Numbered from the stretch's first letter, positions 9,861 to 22,886 are shown. The stretch is 64,000 nt of DNA from Diphasiastrum complanatum (GCA_029204225.1 CM055100.1:17873650-17937649); one strand, 5' to 3'. The notes: generated by a model not told the origin, from the sequence alone. Numbers and translations are program-made.

Positions 9861-12520
9861 ATGGGCTCAACAAGTTCCGGGTAGCTAATTTGGCACATGC
9901 CCACCAACTAGTAGGCCTTGCATGGGCTAAATTAATTGATGAAACTTGGGACATGCCCTTGAGCATAACATCAACTACAAAAACCACAATACATACAATT
10001 TCCTAGTGTGGGTACCTAACTAGCCCAAGTAGCCAGCTACATGACACGACTTGATAGATGTGTCGAGAACGGGCCAATCACATAGAAAATTGTATATCTA
10101 GTTAACTATATAGTATCACATTAGAGCTTAGATGGATTTGACCTTATTTCTAACAACCCATGCTAAAAGAAAAAAACAAGCTTACTTATAGTTGGAGTCA
10201 TGGCAAATAAATATTTGAAGGCTGAATTTGTCGAAGATGTCTACTTGATGAAAGACATGGGTCATGACTACAAAGTGATTGTGATCGGTTATAATGACAA
10301 TTGATAGATCCTCCAAGGCCACACATCTTAATAGTTCACCTACTCCAAAATTGATCGAAGTCAAGCAAACAATTCAACCTAGTTCCAATAAACATGGCCA
10401 CGAAAAATGGAGCTTATGATTAAGTGGGGCTTACTAAATTTGAATTAGGAACTAGAATCTTTTCTAGAAGAAAATTTCATAAGTTTTATCAAATCCTATT
10501 AGTTTCATACATATCTTGTGTTATATAGAATTGAAGACTCATGGTTTAATTTGGAGAGAAATCTTGCTTAATAAGTGGTTGATTATGACTTTCTTTCGGA
10601 TAAGAATGAACACTAAGATTGAAAACTCTTAAAGTAGAATTTATCACCAAACTTAAGACAAATTATTTTTAGATTCATTTCTACATTAGAGCACAAATAT
10701 AAAGATGGACCCAAATAACTATTTTCTTATGGACTATATTGAGAATTAAAAAAAAGCAAAGGAGATTGTCCACCTTAGAAAGTTTATAGAAAGGTTCATG
10801 TAAAGGAATTTTTAATGTACAGTTAAGGCAAGAAGAATTATGGCAATTTTCAGAAGGTTATTGATGATGTGATAAAATAGATGTATAATATTGAAAATAC
10901 GGGCAATGATAATAAATCAATTGATAACAAAATGCAAGAAGGAACATGGACTTCAAAATATATTTTCTTATGAAAAAGATGGAGAACAATTTTGTTTGGA
11001 AATTAATATACTCCTCATTGTAATTGAGAAAACAATTCTCCAGATCAATAAAGTATGAAATAGGTGATGAATATGAATGTTGTAGATCAAAAGCTGAAGA
11101 GTTCATAGTAACCTAATCAAAATAGAAACTAGGACCTCTTAATTCATGAAAAGGTGTGGTGTTCTTATTGTGTAGAAACCATACTAGAAACCACAATTGA
11201 GACAATGTTCCTTTTTCTACCATTTGTGCAAATGAGTGATCATAATATGTTTGAAAAACCAAACAATCTGAGGATACTAGCATAACAGAGCACAACCATA
11301 CAATATTGGTAGATAGCACCAAGCATTATCAACTCTTGTCTTTACTATAAAAAAATACATTAATTTTTCCTCCAAATTTTTCTAGATCTCAACTTGTACA
11401 ACCACATTTAGCGATAGCCTAAAGCATGCCTATTTTTAAAATGTTTGGAATAATCTAGTTGCCTGCATTTTTACCTAGAATTAATTAATAGATACACAAT
11501 ATCTATAAATTTACTCTAGGTTTGTGAACAATATGATAAATATTTTGAATTCTTGATAAATGGCATATTGAGTAGGTGTACAAATTTAAACAAGATTCTA
11601 AATATGCAATCATCACTAAGCTTTTTTGGAGGCCAATGATTATCTATCCAAATACGCTATAAAATTGCACCAACCTCTTAAGCTCAATGATGTTATCATT
11701 TGAAGTATCAATGAAAGTTTTAGTGTAACTTAAAATCATAGAATTATATTCTTCTAACAAGTTATTAAGTTGAATATGTGCTTAGTTACCATTTTGGAGC
11801 CACAATTTAATCTATTACTACATACATTCTTTGTTGCTTCTCTATATCCATGCATGATCAACAAAGAAGTCAACAATGAATTTCTCTTTATTGACAACAA
11901 CTTTCTCCTTTGTATAAACTAGAACTTTTGTGATTGTAGCATTGTGCCAACATGGGGGAAAAAAAAGGTTTAGGTTTGCATGATGGTTGAGGCATCAAGC
12001 TTTATGCTCATTGTTGTTATTAAAAGTATCAAATAAAGTGGGCATGTAGCTTACTTACAAAGGATTAAAAAAAGAAACAAAGATAAATAGTAACAACATA
12101 TATAGGTTGCACTAAAAATTTTGGAGCCAAAAACTAGACCTTACAATCTGTAGCTTTTTGTGTACTTCATCTCTCATGTGGCATTTGTAATCACACATGA
12201 CCAAATCACAAGCTCTCATGTATTTCTATCTGTTGATAATAAATTGATTGGTTGTAATGGCATTTCAAGAAATAAATATGCAAAAAGTTCATAGGTTTGC
12301 ATAGTGGATGACTCACAAGCATTTTGATTAATGTGGGGCACTATATTAAAGATGTTGATATGTGCAAATGGATATGCTTGATGAGAATGAAAATCAAGTT
12401 ATTTTAATCTCAATGTCATGAAAATAATGATCTATTGTTCTTTCAAGGGACTTTGGCATCATTGTATAAAAACATGATCTAGTTCACAATACTAACTTAT
12501 ATAATCTCTTATCACCTAAT

Positions 12521-12562
<42 letters not shown>

Positions 12563-13434
12563 TTGAGAGGTGAATCACACATGAGAAGGGATCAACACAA
12601 TGAGATTGTAGATACTTTGCGCATCGATAAAGTTGAATTGCAAGCATAGTCCATTGAGCAACATTTTTATACTATCTAAAATGGTGAATTGTTTGTGATA
12701 AGCTCCTAGCATAGTATTGTGGATTTTATCTCAATATTGGTTTTTTCCATTCCCTTTAATAATAAAATAGCAAGCATGGTCTTGTAAGATACTATGTAGT
12801 TTTTAATAGGATTTTTTTTGAAGATATCATTACAAGAAATTTTATCTTTTCCCAGATCAATTGAATAGAGAAAGTCTGTTTGGATTCCTTTCCAAAATTT
12901 GGGCTCCCAAAATCAACAATAGCTCAAATGAAATGCAAATAAAATCAAGACATCACTACATGTGTTAGGAATATGGTACATCCCATAAACACTGTAATTT
13001 ACAATATCATTCAAACTTATCTAGTTAGCAACATTATTCAAGCTTATCTACAAAATGCCATTGTCCTAACAAATACATCAAAAAAACATTACACATTGGG
13101 GAATATAGTGCCTTACTTGGCTAATATGTGCACTTGTTGCACTTTCCTGTGTGGTCAAGTATATATTTGTCTTTTTGTCACGATGTCATATATTATGCAT
13201 CCAAATAAATGTCCTAGCAATATAAAAAAGGGTATGGTGCTACATGGAGTATCAGTCAGAAAGAGAATGTGAAAAATATCTAGCATGTGTGAAAATTGGA
13301 CATCTTATGGGAAAGTATATTGAAACCACTCTTTTCACTGAGTGGGAGTCGGCATATTCAAACAATGTTTTGACTACTTTTACATCAATATATGGAGCCT
13401 TGCTACAAAAATGATCAAAAACTTTACCTAAATT
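9861..13434. other. Gene-less AT-rich stretch
   Basis: No ORF here shows a recognisable domain. A short AT microsatellite lies at 12535-12559. The interval looks like old, unrecognisable repeat or intergenic DNA. Confidence 0.6.
12535..12559. repeat. (AT)n microsatellite
   Basis: About twelve perfect AT units. Confidence 0.95.
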
Positions 13435-13840
13435 AGAAAATCAGAAGGCTTTTGATTATTTTAACTAGAGTTATTTGATTCAATGTTGTAGATGTTGGAG
13501 ATCTTCAAAATTCATGATGAGGATTACAAAAACTCTTTATTCTTCTACTTTAGTTGTGATTCACATCTATAAGAAGTTGACCAATAGGTTCAAGGTTTGA
13601 AAGTGAGATAAGACATGGGTGTCTCATTTCACTTCTCCTTTATGTTATATCTGCTTTGTCACTTATGAAAAAACTTAGAGAGCTTCTATTAAAAGGGACC
13701 TAAAGGGTATCAACATTGGTGGAAAAGATATCACACGTCAAATATTTGATGATGAAACTATCTTTTTTTTTTAGCATAAAAAATTAACATGAAAACCATA
13801 TTTAAACTCTTGAATGAAAAATGTGACCTAATTGGATCAA
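13435..13840 (+). pseudogene. L1-like LINE reverse transcriptase relic
   Basis: Read across shifting frames, the plus strand gives the L1 RT motif series: QKAFDYFN-stop-SYLIQ (motif A, Trp probably lost to TAG), TKTLYSSTLVV and KLTNRF, then IRHGCLISLLLYVISALSLM (cf. the known RQGCPLSPLLF motif), and TRQIFDDETIFFF (cf. QLFADDTLLF, the catalytic box, here FDD). The order and spacing match L1-clade elements. Frameshifts and stops make it a dead fragment. No endonuclease or poly(A) end was recognised nearby. Confidence 0.7.
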
Positions 13841-14199
13841 GAATTGATTGATCCTATAAAATTGTATTATATGTGATTAATTGAAAGATTTATGACCTAA
13901 ACTGGATCTCAACAAGCAAGATTACTAGACATATAGGTGTTCACGTGGGTGTTATTGCATCTAGATCCTTGAAATTTTTTAGAACAAAATAGGTTAGTGA
14001 AAAGAAATCTTCTTACTAGATCTTTTAAAAAAATTTGTTGCTGTATTTTATCTAGTTTGTGCTAGTTTTTATCTCAATTTGGATCATGATTGAAAGCCAC
14101 TTAATGATTGCCAAATTTATGAGACAAATCCTTTAGGAAAATAAAATATTGTGTGGATCAAAAAGTCTACATAACGCCTATCAAAATATCAGGTTGTAC

Positions 14200-14661
14200 T
14201 TAGTATATATGGTAGAATAAAAGTTATACCTTTCTACCATATCATTATAAAGTGGGCACGCATGTAAAACACCAATCACTAGCAAATATTTAGTCTACCA
14301 ATCACTAGTGGATTTATAGTCTAGTTTTAAAGTTGACTTACATCTAGCACATAAGTAGTATAGTAGGTATAAGGCTTTTCATAGTTATAAAAGCTATTTC
14401 TCTTTGTTGTTAAGGATAGCAAATGGTATTGAATTGAGTAGAGACAATCAAGGAGTAGGTTGCTCATTCTTATTCTCATTTTTAAACAAGAATTGAATGA
14501 GTGTTTGATATGCCAATTTGAAAAGTATGCTTAATGCTAGTATCATTATAATATCCTTTTTTTGTAGCTTTTTTTTTAAACTACTTTGTCTCATGAAGTT
14601 GGTGATATTTGTTAGTTATTTTATCATCATTAGAAATCTATTTCATTCTTGATTTTTTTCA
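14200..14661 (+). repeat. Probable copia 5' LTR
   Basis: The right edge is CA at 14660-14661, immediately followed by a copia-type primer-binding site. A TATA-like GTTATAAAAGC lies near 14380. The left boundary could not be fixed, so the start is approximate. Confidence 0.5.
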
Positions 14662-14675
14662 TGGTACTAGAGCCA
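14662..14675 (+). promoter_or_regulatory. Primer-binding site, initiator-Met tRNA type
   Basis: Reads TGGTACTAGAGCCA, differing from TGGTATCAGAGCCA by two adjacent bases. Its position right after a CA-ending stretch supports an LTR to the left. The internal region to the right (to about 16000) has no recognisable gag or pol. Confidence 0.6.
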
Positions 14676-16010
14676 CAATAGCCATAACCAGCCATGCTTG
14701 AAATATCTTGGATGATTTCATGTAGGTACTCCTGTGATTGCTTGTTGTCAATTGGCGATATCTATGCTTTAGAAAGGATTTGAACATATATGCATATGTT
14801 TTGGTGTTGACCATGCATGAAGACATTCTTATGATACTAATGAGCTACAAATTCATGCTAGATTTATAGCTACTAATGCATGTGCATATAAGCAATGCTT
14901 TCATTGTTTAACTCAACGTATTTGAGTTTTTTGTGGTTGATTCTTGTAAAGTTTCTTGTTGGCAATATATCACACTTCAAGAGAGACCTACATACTTTAT
15001 CAATCAGTAATATAGAAGCATATCATTATTAGAAGTTCACCTAGAAATCCATAATAAGTTTTGTCTAGAACTAAGTATATATTGAGTGCTCTAGTGCATG
15101 TTTCAAAATTTTAAGCAAAACCTTTCATCATTGACAAGAGGCATGTTATTCAAGACATGTAGATGCATTTTGAAGTTCTAGTTTCACTCAAATTGTCAAG
15201 AAGTCACTCTTATCAAAAGTAATTACTATTTTTATGGTGTTCCAATGGACTTTTACGTAGTGCTTCTAACAATAACATTCATCAAAATTTTGTAGTAGTT
15301 TTTTAACATATTTTTGTTGTTGTCAAACATTCTTACATTCCTTCTATAAGAAAGAAATCAACCTATCAAAAATATTCTTCTCATACATCAGCCTGACAAC
15401 AATTGAATAATCACTTATGATGAAGTTTTGGCACCAAAATTCCCAATTTTTTATAACATTTGTTCAGATTGAAGGATCCGTATTCTTTACTATAAAATCC
15501 TTAAAAAATTTCTTCTTATGTTGGCTACCCAATGTTCAAATAGTTATTGAATTGGTGGAGTGGGTAGTGTGCTCAAACCATTTGTTCTGTGTCAAAATTC
15601 ATCAATAGACTTTTGGAAATTTGTGTGCCTTGGTGGAGCCACTTTAGGTTGTCATACTGATTCAAAATTTTACTTAGTAGTTTATCTAGCAAACATATAG
15701 AATGGTTTGTAATTCAGTTGTGTGAGTAGAGAGCACTAAGTGTTTGTTTGTGTCTGTCTCTGATACTGAGTTTTTGATCTAAAATTAAAAAGTTTGCATT
15801 GTTCTTCCAAACTTTGTTGGAACTGTGTCTCATTAGCTCTTTAAGTTTGTCTCTTTGATTTTTTTGAGACTAGTCTTTTTTTTCCAAGAAAAACGTAAGG
15901 TGACACTCAAGCTCCATCCATTGTTTTTGTTATTGTTATTTTTTAGCATTTATTAGATCACTATGCAGTATGCTTCCTTATGGTACTTTTTTTAAATTTG
16001 GGAATAACAT
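14676..16010. other. Decayed retroelement interior or intergenic DNA
   Basis: Downstream of the primer-binding site no gag, protease or pol motif can be read in any frame. Nothing else is recognised. Confidence 0.5.
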
Positions 16011-16969
16011 ACTAGAGTCGTCACAAAATGCACACAAAAGTGTGCATTTCAAGCACTTATTAAAAAAATCATAGCTCATAAACTATGATGAATGACATCA
16101 AATCCTATCACATGTGTGTTCTTCATATATCCATTTATTGATTAAAAATTTTGAGACCTTTATTTTGAGCAACTTATATGTAAGATATGATGTGTCAAAC
16201 ATGTGGGAGTATTGATGAAACTTCAATATTTTCATATATGGGACTACATTGTTGTAAATTTTACATTCAATTTTTAGCCTATCTACTCTTAAAAATCCTA
16301 GATGATTATAGAAACATGCCTACTTAAAAAAAATGAATTTGGAAATCTATAGAGATAGATACGTGCATTCAAAGTTACCCTTTTAAGTGTTGATAAGAAT
16401 CACCAAAATTGGAAATATCATATATGAGTGTGTAATAGACAATATTTTTTTGGTTTGTCTATTTTAAAAAGTATTACATGACCATAAAAAATGTTGTGTT
16501 TTTTTTTTAATTTCAAGTTATGTAGAAATAGATATCTGCATCTAAAGTTACCCATGTCAAGTGCTGAAAAGTATTGAAAATTATTGAAAGGTGCTAGAAA
16601 GTTTCAGCTCTTTTGGAGGTGCTTTTTACAACCTCTACTTTCAAAAATCCTTTATGACCATAGAAACATGTCTATAAAAAAAATATAAGTGGAGTCCTAT
16701 AGAGATAAATATGTGCACATAACGTTATCCATGTGAAGTGTTGAAAAGTGCTGAAAATTGAAGATTTTTGAGGGCAAATTGCCATCAATTGAGAGAGAGA
16801 AATTTTAAGTCTTCCAATAACACAATGAAGATCAAGTCTAGTTCCACATACAATTGAAAGATTGAAATTTCAATCATTTGATGGCATGTTATGTCTCGTC
16901 AAGTGACCAAGGGTTTTATGCGCACTTTTGTGCGCACACGCACAAAAATGTGCTGAAAACAACTCGTGT
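16011..16969. mobile_element. TIR element with terminal hairpins and internal tandem repeats
   Basis: The ends are similar in inverted orientation: ACTAGAGTCGT at the left and ACACGAGTTGT (minus strand) at the right. Just inside each end is a palindrome of the same type: TGCACACAAAAGTGTGCA at 16029-16046 and TGCGCACTTTTGTGCGCA at 16919-16936. Between them are three diverged tandem units of about 175 bp. Possible flanks are AATAACAT and AATAAATT (6 of 8 matching). There is no transposase, so it would be non-autonomous. The superfamily is unknown. Confidence 0.6.
16278..16758. repeat. Three diverged ~175-bp tandem repeats
   Basis: Units at about 16278-16415, 16452-16583 and 16626-16758 share the order ATGACCATAGAAACATG, then A-rich tract, TATAGAGATAGATA-GTGCA, AAGTTACCCATG-AAGTG and TTGAAAAGTGCTGAAAATT. 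Identity is roughly 70-80 percent by eye. Confidence 0.75.
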
Positions 16970-18135
16970 TTAATAAATTAAAAGACAAATTATAAATTTG
17001 TGAAAAGTGAGAGTAAACATGAGAATTGTTTCATAATTCAAAGACAAGTCACAAGGCATTGCATGAGTACGTTGTCTAATTCTTAGCATGACATCACGTC
17101 TAGTTTATCCAATTTGGGCATGTGGTCCTTGAATTGATCACTACCTAGAAGTATATACTATGTATGACACTTAATAAAGATTTTGGCATTCTTTTATTAT
17201 TTCACAATATTGTGGCTTAGTGAATAACAAATTAGAGATTTAACTTTAATATATAAGATATCACCCCATAGAAATCAATTTTTTATGGCATCAAGGTATT
17301 GATCAAAATATTTAGCAAAACAGATAGAATTTTGGTCTTCAATGGAGGTTTAGGTATGGCAACCAGGAGCATCGAGTTTATATTAAATGAATTGAATTTC
17401 GGAGTAAATAAAACAACTCTTCCAATCGTTTTGTTGTTCACATATAATCAACTTATATGGTCGATGTTGTCATGATTTGATTCAACAACCAATTACACAA
17501 TACAATCTCCTAGTTCCCATATCCCATATCATGATTAAATCATTCAAGTTATAACAGATTACAAATCTCAACATATGTATACTATCCCATAGTTGTACTT
17601 GATAATATGAAATTGTACTAAAGTGACAAACATTATTATTGTCTCATAAGACTTTCTATCACACCTGTGACAGAGGATTCTTGTTGGAGTTCAAGATTTG
17701 GACCAAAGGATGGTAACCTTTCTAACCTTCTTCAAGTTCTATTAAGATCACCAACTAAATTTTTTTTGGGGAAGATTATTGGATTTTCTAGTTGTAGGAA
17801 GCTTGTAGTTGAAGTACCCAATGAATCTAGTTCTCTTTGGAAGAGAGTAGTGATGCTTATAGAATTGTTTAGGAGCTAATTTTTTATCATGTTAGAGAAG
17901 TTTTAAAGTAGGCTTTGGGTTTTTTAAAGTTTTGAAAAAAGATTTGTGAGATGGTTAGAGGAAGTCTTCCTCTACATACACAAACATTTTTTTGCAAAAA
18001 GATTGAATCTAGCTATGTGTTTTGATCAAAACTAGTGTTTTTTTGCATAAATGAAGTTCTAATTTCCATTTTGATTGGTTGAATTCATAATAGATATCTT
18101 TGTTGTGAAGTTTTAGCAAAATTTAGCTTGATATT
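16970..18135. other. Gene-less stretch
   Basis: No recognisable coding region. A 70-codon frame at 17667-17879 has no known motif. Confidence 0.55.
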
Positions 18136-18852
18136 TGTTGGAGGGTTTGTGGATCCCAAGACAACCCTAACCCTAGTTAATAAGTGAGAGGGATTTGGCA
18201 TCGTGCGTGTGTGTCCCCAACCCGATGATCACGTAGTTATTTGATTAGTTAGAAGTTAATAAAAGGACTTTAGGACTTTTAGCGAGAATTAAATGTTGCA
18301 AGGCCTAATAGTCAAGTTAGTGAGCAAAAAGGGCTCCCCACAAAATTCGAATAAGAGAGGTGGAGATTGGCCAATAGGATTTGAGGCCAAAGCCCTAAAA
18401 ACCACTATATAGAGTGGTGAATTCGAGTTATTTTGTACATTCACTCTTCATTTCAATAAAGCAGATGGATCCGCTTTCGAATGGATATGGAATGTCCTTG
18501 CTCTTCTTCTTTCCTTCTCTATCTCTCATGTTTTCTTTAAATTTGCTAATTGTTGGATTTGATGCTTGTTGGAGTTTATCTTTATTATACTTTTTGTGAG
18601 AGAGAAAGAGAGAGAGAGAAGAATAAGATCTATCACTGCCTGATTAGTGTTATGTGCTAATGTTAATGGATCGTAGTGTTAATGGTTAGTGTTAAATGTT
18701 GATGTTAAGCATATGCTTGATTATGAACTATGTTATCACTCTCATGGGAACGAACCTTCGCATGACAACATGTTATTCCTCTTCATCTCCTTTCATGTTT
18801 GATGTGTATGGATCTAGGGTTGAAGGTGGATAGGAAATACCCGATCGTTACA
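18136..18852 (+). repeat. Ty3/gypsy LTR, Athila-like
   Basis: It starts TGTTGGAGGG and ends GATCGTTACA, 717 bp, followed after four bases by a primer-binding site. Inside are a TATA box (CACTATATAGAG, near 18403) and a polyadenylation-like CAATAAAG (near 18453), in the order expected for U3-R-U5. The interior downstream is lost within a few hundred bases, so this is a solo-like LTR with a piece of leader. Confidence 0.75.
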
Positions 18853-18856
18853 ATTT

Positions 18857-18874
18857 TGGCACCGTTGTTAAGGA
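18857..18874 (+). promoter_or_regulatory. Athila-type primer-binding site
   Basis: Reads TGGCACCGTTGTTAAGGA. The known Athila/Tat-type site is TGGCGCCGTTGCCGGGGA; four differences, all transitions (C-to-T or G-to-A), the pattern left by methyl-C deamination. Confidence 0.75.
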
Positions 18875-19533
18875 GCTACGCCAATTTTTCATTTAGACAT
18901 CTAGGCTTGGATGTTAGCTTGCATTTAGGCATTTTGTTTTGGCATAATAGTGTTAAAATTGCATTTTAGGATTAATCTGGGAGAGATTTTGCTTGATTTG
19001 TGAATATTTTTTTGATTGAAATCTGTTTTGATTGTCGAGCAGGGGAAGCTAGACAGATCACCATTCCTAAGATTCATTTGGATATGAAAAACTTAGAGAA
19101 ATCATCCATTTTTGCTAGTTTGGTGACAAAAGGAGCAAAATCTTCATCATGCACTGATAACTTTCTACTCCTTTGCAACCAACCTTTGCCAACTTGCAGA
19201 CATTACCTCCATGATGCAGTGAAGCTATAGTGAAGGGCAAAGGTTACTTTCCAGCCAATTTCCAAAAATCGAACAAAAACCATAAAAAAAAGGAGAAAAC
19301 CTCTAAAAACAAAAAATACTAAAAACCAACTTTCGTCTGGCTTACTATGCCTAAATTTGACCTAGATCTATTTATAGCCAACGAAGATTAATTTCAAAAA
19401 TAGAAGGCTAAAGATGTTGAAGTTAATCTTCACTCCGACTCACCCGAATTTGATTCCTGAGCACCAGTATACTATGTAAATATACTATCTCTCTCTACAA
19501 CGACATGCAGCCTTACTCGCATAAGCTGAATGT
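18875..19533. other. LTR-element leader remnant, no gene
   Basis: Continuation of the Athila-like leader, then unassigned sequence. No gag motif is readable. A frame at 19000-19230 has no domain. Confidence 0.5.
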
Positions 19534-20098
19534 ATGTGCAATATATCGACTCGAAGTAGAAGTAGGATCGACTTCATTGAAGTCCACATAATCGACTTCA
19601 TCGACATCTTGATATCAAACTCCATCGACATCGACATCTTCTCAGGAGCAAGCCAATCGACTCGACTTGCTCAAAGTCTTCGACGACGACAATCATCGAC
19701 GACGATCGTCAACTGTCACCATTCAAAATGGAGCTCTTCCTATGCCTTGTCCAATGAAGACTACGTCACAATTCATTTTAGTACTATTCAGAAAATACAC
19801 TACTTCACGCTCATTTCCCAAACAGTTGTCATAACTCTTGCATGTATATAAACATAACGGCAACACAAGATACAATAAGGTGATGAAGTAAGCGTGATTC
19901 AGAGTTCCTCCGTGAACTCCATCGTATCAGAATTATGTAATTCCATAGGATCAGAGATCTTAGAGAGAGTGAAAGTAATTCAAGCAGTAGAGATAGCATT
20001 CAATTTGTAACTAGCGTAGTAAGATTACAACACACAGTGCGTATTACTGTGAACCATTCTCGGGCACATGATCGTGATCTGATAGTTGTATTCACATC
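19534..20098 (+). repeat. TCGAC-rich LTR-like region
   Basis: About 190 bp (19540-19725) is packed with TCGAC/GTCGA pentamers (for example ATCGACTTCATCGACATC and CATCGACATCGACATC). A TATA box (GTATATAAACAT) is near 19843. The same motif-rich U3 style occurs in the LTRs at 32292-32788 and 33570-34197, so this is probably a U3-R-U5 of a related copia family. Boundaries are approximate; no primer-binding site was identified after 20098. Confidence 0.5.
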
Positions 20099-20269
20099 AA
20101 CTTAATTTAGATTTTCTATTTTCATGTGTGTTCCAGTGTGAATGCTCTCTGATAATTTCTCTCTCACTCACTGATACTCGCTCACTCAGAATATCTAATC
20201 TCGAAGGAAGCATGGTTGTCTTAGGAACCCATAAAAAGTGCTGTTCAACTAGTTGTTGGTAACCTTTTG

Positions 20270-20771
20270 TAGAAAGTTTTACACCTTTCTGCAAGAATAT
20301 CAGTTCTTTGAGAGGAACCTTCACCTGAACCTTCGCCAGAGTCACAATAAGTCATATTATTTTTGGTAATCAATAAGTTGGGTAATCAAGGTCAGTTGTT
20401 ATATTGAGCTATTTTTGCAAAATAGTGTTCTATTTTGCAAAAATAATAGTATCACTCTTGATCCTTCATCTGAACCTTCGCTGATTTATCTGAGGTTTCC
20501 AAATATAGCAATCCACCATTTTTGAGTTTGTGGCGAAGGTTAGATCCATATGGATTATCCAAAAAGTCTATCTTAATCCTCACCAACCTGCAAAAAGTTA
20601 TTGTTCTCCAAAAAAGAACCTTTGTCAGTTCTACCCTGGCATCATCATTATCAGATATACCACTGTCAATCAAACAAAGGTTAGTTTTTCTAGATTTGAC
20701 AGAAACAACCAAGTAAGTGATTTTTTTATCCAAAATAGTGGTGAAAGAACCCTCGCCAAGTCAACCTTTGC
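20270..20771. repeat. Region with GAACCTTCGCC-type motifs
   Basis: GAACCTTCGCC, GAACCTTCGCTGA, GAACCTTTGTC, AACCCTCGCC and AACCTTTGCC recur through this half-kilobase. The same motif style is seen at 38160-38470. It separates the LTR-like stretch from the copia gag relic. Overlapping frames on both strands show no domain. Confidence 0.4.
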
Positions 20772-21453
20772 CTAGGGAACCTTTGCCAATACTATTTGTG
20801 AGTTATGATCTATCTTGATCTTCACCTTTGACTTGGTTCTTCTTGAATGCAACACCTTTGCCTTTGGATTTGCTCTTGCTCTTGATAAAAAGAGCCTTGT
20901 CATCTCCATCATTGAGAGAGAGCGTTTCCATCCTTGACTCGATGTGTGTTCTCCTACTCTCCTCGGCCATGCCAAACGCCTTGGAGATCTTCAAGTGAGG
21001 GCAACTTGCCCATGATTGCATAGCCTTGCACCAAGTTAGCAAAATCTACACTTAAACATTCAAGATTAGTCGAACAAGTTCACTTTCCTTAATGGAATCT
21101 CCTATGTAAGGAGGCTTTTTGTTTAAGTGCTTAACTCTCAACACATATGAATGTCCACTCTCTCCTTTAGCTTGAAAACATTGAAGGATTTGATTCTTCA
21201 AGGATAGCAACCTTGAAGTATTCTTGGATTTATATATCTTTTGAAGAGTTTCCCATGCTTCTTGAGCCGAGGTGTAAGCACCTACCTCCTTAAGAAGTTC
21301 ATTAGCTACATTCCTTTTTATACAATGGAGAGCAGCCTTGCACCTCCTTTTGTATTTTGTAGCTTCTTGAGGGTGAATAGGCTCATCCTCTTCACCACTC
21401 ACTATATCCATTAGATCTTGTAAATAAGAATTGATTCCATTCTTAGCTTCCAA
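20772..21453 (-). pseudogene. Copia gag relic
   Basis: Homologous to the gag at 6705-7600. In the 133-codon frame it reads GINSYLQDLMDIVSGEEDEP, KYKRRCKAALHCIKRNVANE, AWETLQKIYKSKNTSRLLSL and KGESGHSYVLRVKHLN. A shifted frame continues with FGMAEESRRTHIESRMETLS and a Lys/Ser-rich tail, GKGVAFKKNQVKGEDQD. It stops before the zinc knuckle, so the C-terminus and all of pol are missing. The leader upstream (21454-22010) has no clear primer-binding site. Confidence 0.8.
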
Positions 21454-22019
21454 ATTGAATAATTAGAAACATTCAATCTATCATGTGAATCCAAAAGATA
21501 TGCATTCATTGAAGCCAGATCTTGAAACATGATCTTGATCACAAGAATAGATGCAAAGTAGAAATGATTGAAAGACTAGCTATCCCATTACCTAGGAACT
21601 TGAGAAAGATCAAAACTTGACCTCCCAATAAGATCCTACTTGATCTTAAGCCAAATTAAATCTATTAATGTTCACAAGAATGGAAACTAGCTTGAATTTG
21701 CTGGATCTAGAATTGCCTCCACGATCTCGACTTCACAAGGATATAGGATTCACCTAACCTGAACCAAAAGGAATCATATGCACATAAATGCCTCTTCAAA
21801 TCATTCCTACAAGAAAGCTAAGATGCCTCCACCTACAAGTAAGGATATGCAAGCCTCCAAGGATCTCTCCTCCACCTGTGTCCCTACTCTTTAAACACAA
21901 ATATAGATAACAAGCTGGCCTCAAGTATTCACCACCCAACCATAGCTAGATCCAAGCTCCAAGCAAGACCTATCTAGCACCCCCTTGCTAACCATAAACA
22001 AATCACAAGAATGCCACAG

Positions 22020-22172
22020 CAGACTCAAGATCCAAACCCAACTTATGTCCCATACCATAAGCAAGATCCAAACCCTAAGCATACTACAACACTCCATAGC
22101 ATACTCAAGATCCAAACCCTACCTATGTCCCATACCATAAGCAAGATCCAAATCCTAAGCATACTACACACA
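22020..22172. repeat. Two ~80-bp tandem repeats
   Basis: ACTCAAGATCCAAACCC, TATGTCCCATACCATAAGC, AAGATCCAAACCCTAAGC and ATACTACA occur in the same order twice, with period near 80 bp. No coding meaning is evident. Confidence 0.85.
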
Positions 22173-22189
22173 AGAAAACACTCTACACA

Positions 22190-22886
22190 CTAGTAGCAAC
22201 ACTAGAGCATAAGCGAAGCAAACAAGAGAGATCTCTCTCCCCCCAATGGGCGCCCTACTACTCTCATATAGATGGCCCATTGTCCCCTCTAGTGCACTAT
22301 GGATTTCCATGCCCACCCAATGAGAGAGAGAGAAACCTAGGGGAGTTAAAGAATCTCCAAGATCCTCCATAGGCTTATGGAAGGTCAAGAGACTCCTTCA
22401 ATAACCTATGACTCTTTGAATGCCTTTCTTGTGGGAGTTCGGAACTCAATGGACACTTTAGAAGGGCGGCCTCCTACTAGGTCCCATTGCCCATGTTGTG
22501 CATGTATATTTTGGTCCTAGACCATTAAAGTGATATGGTTCAAGGTTGAGGCCCAAGGTTTAGAAAAATAGTCATCCAATGACTTTCTAACACCTCTCTA
22601 GGTTCCATACCTCCATCCAAGGCATAGACACCTACCTGTCCTTAACCAAGAACACTAGTACCTTAATCTAAGGTAGCTACCCTTAATCCTAAGAGTACCC
22701 CTTATCCAAGGGTCACGTGACTCCATACCTCCGACCAAGGTATAGTCACTTGCCTGCCCTTAACCAAGGGCATATACCCTTAATCCTAAGGGTAACTCTT
22801 ATCCGAGGGTAACTTGCCATTTAGCCCCCAGCACTAAATGGACCAATAGGGGTCTGAAGTACTGCTAATTACATAGGTATGTAGCA
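22190..22886 (-). repeat. Gypsy 3' LTR with internal tandem duplication
   Basis: The right edge is CA at 22886, followed by a polypurine tract of the minus strand. In that orientation the LTR starts TGCTACATACC. The left edge is uncertain. At 22606-22810 there are two diverged copies (about 120 bp) of CCATACCTCC-CCAAGG-ATAG, CCTTAACCAAG, CCCTTAATCCTAAG and CTTATCC-AGGG. Such U3 duplications are common in LTRs. Confidence 0.6.

Noticed and set aside
10182-11322. Minus-strand frames of 60-82 codons
   Set aside because: No motif or splice support; region is AT-rich and such frames are expected by chance.
22020-22172. CRISPR-like array
   Set aside because: Only two long tandem units without spacers, in a plant genome.
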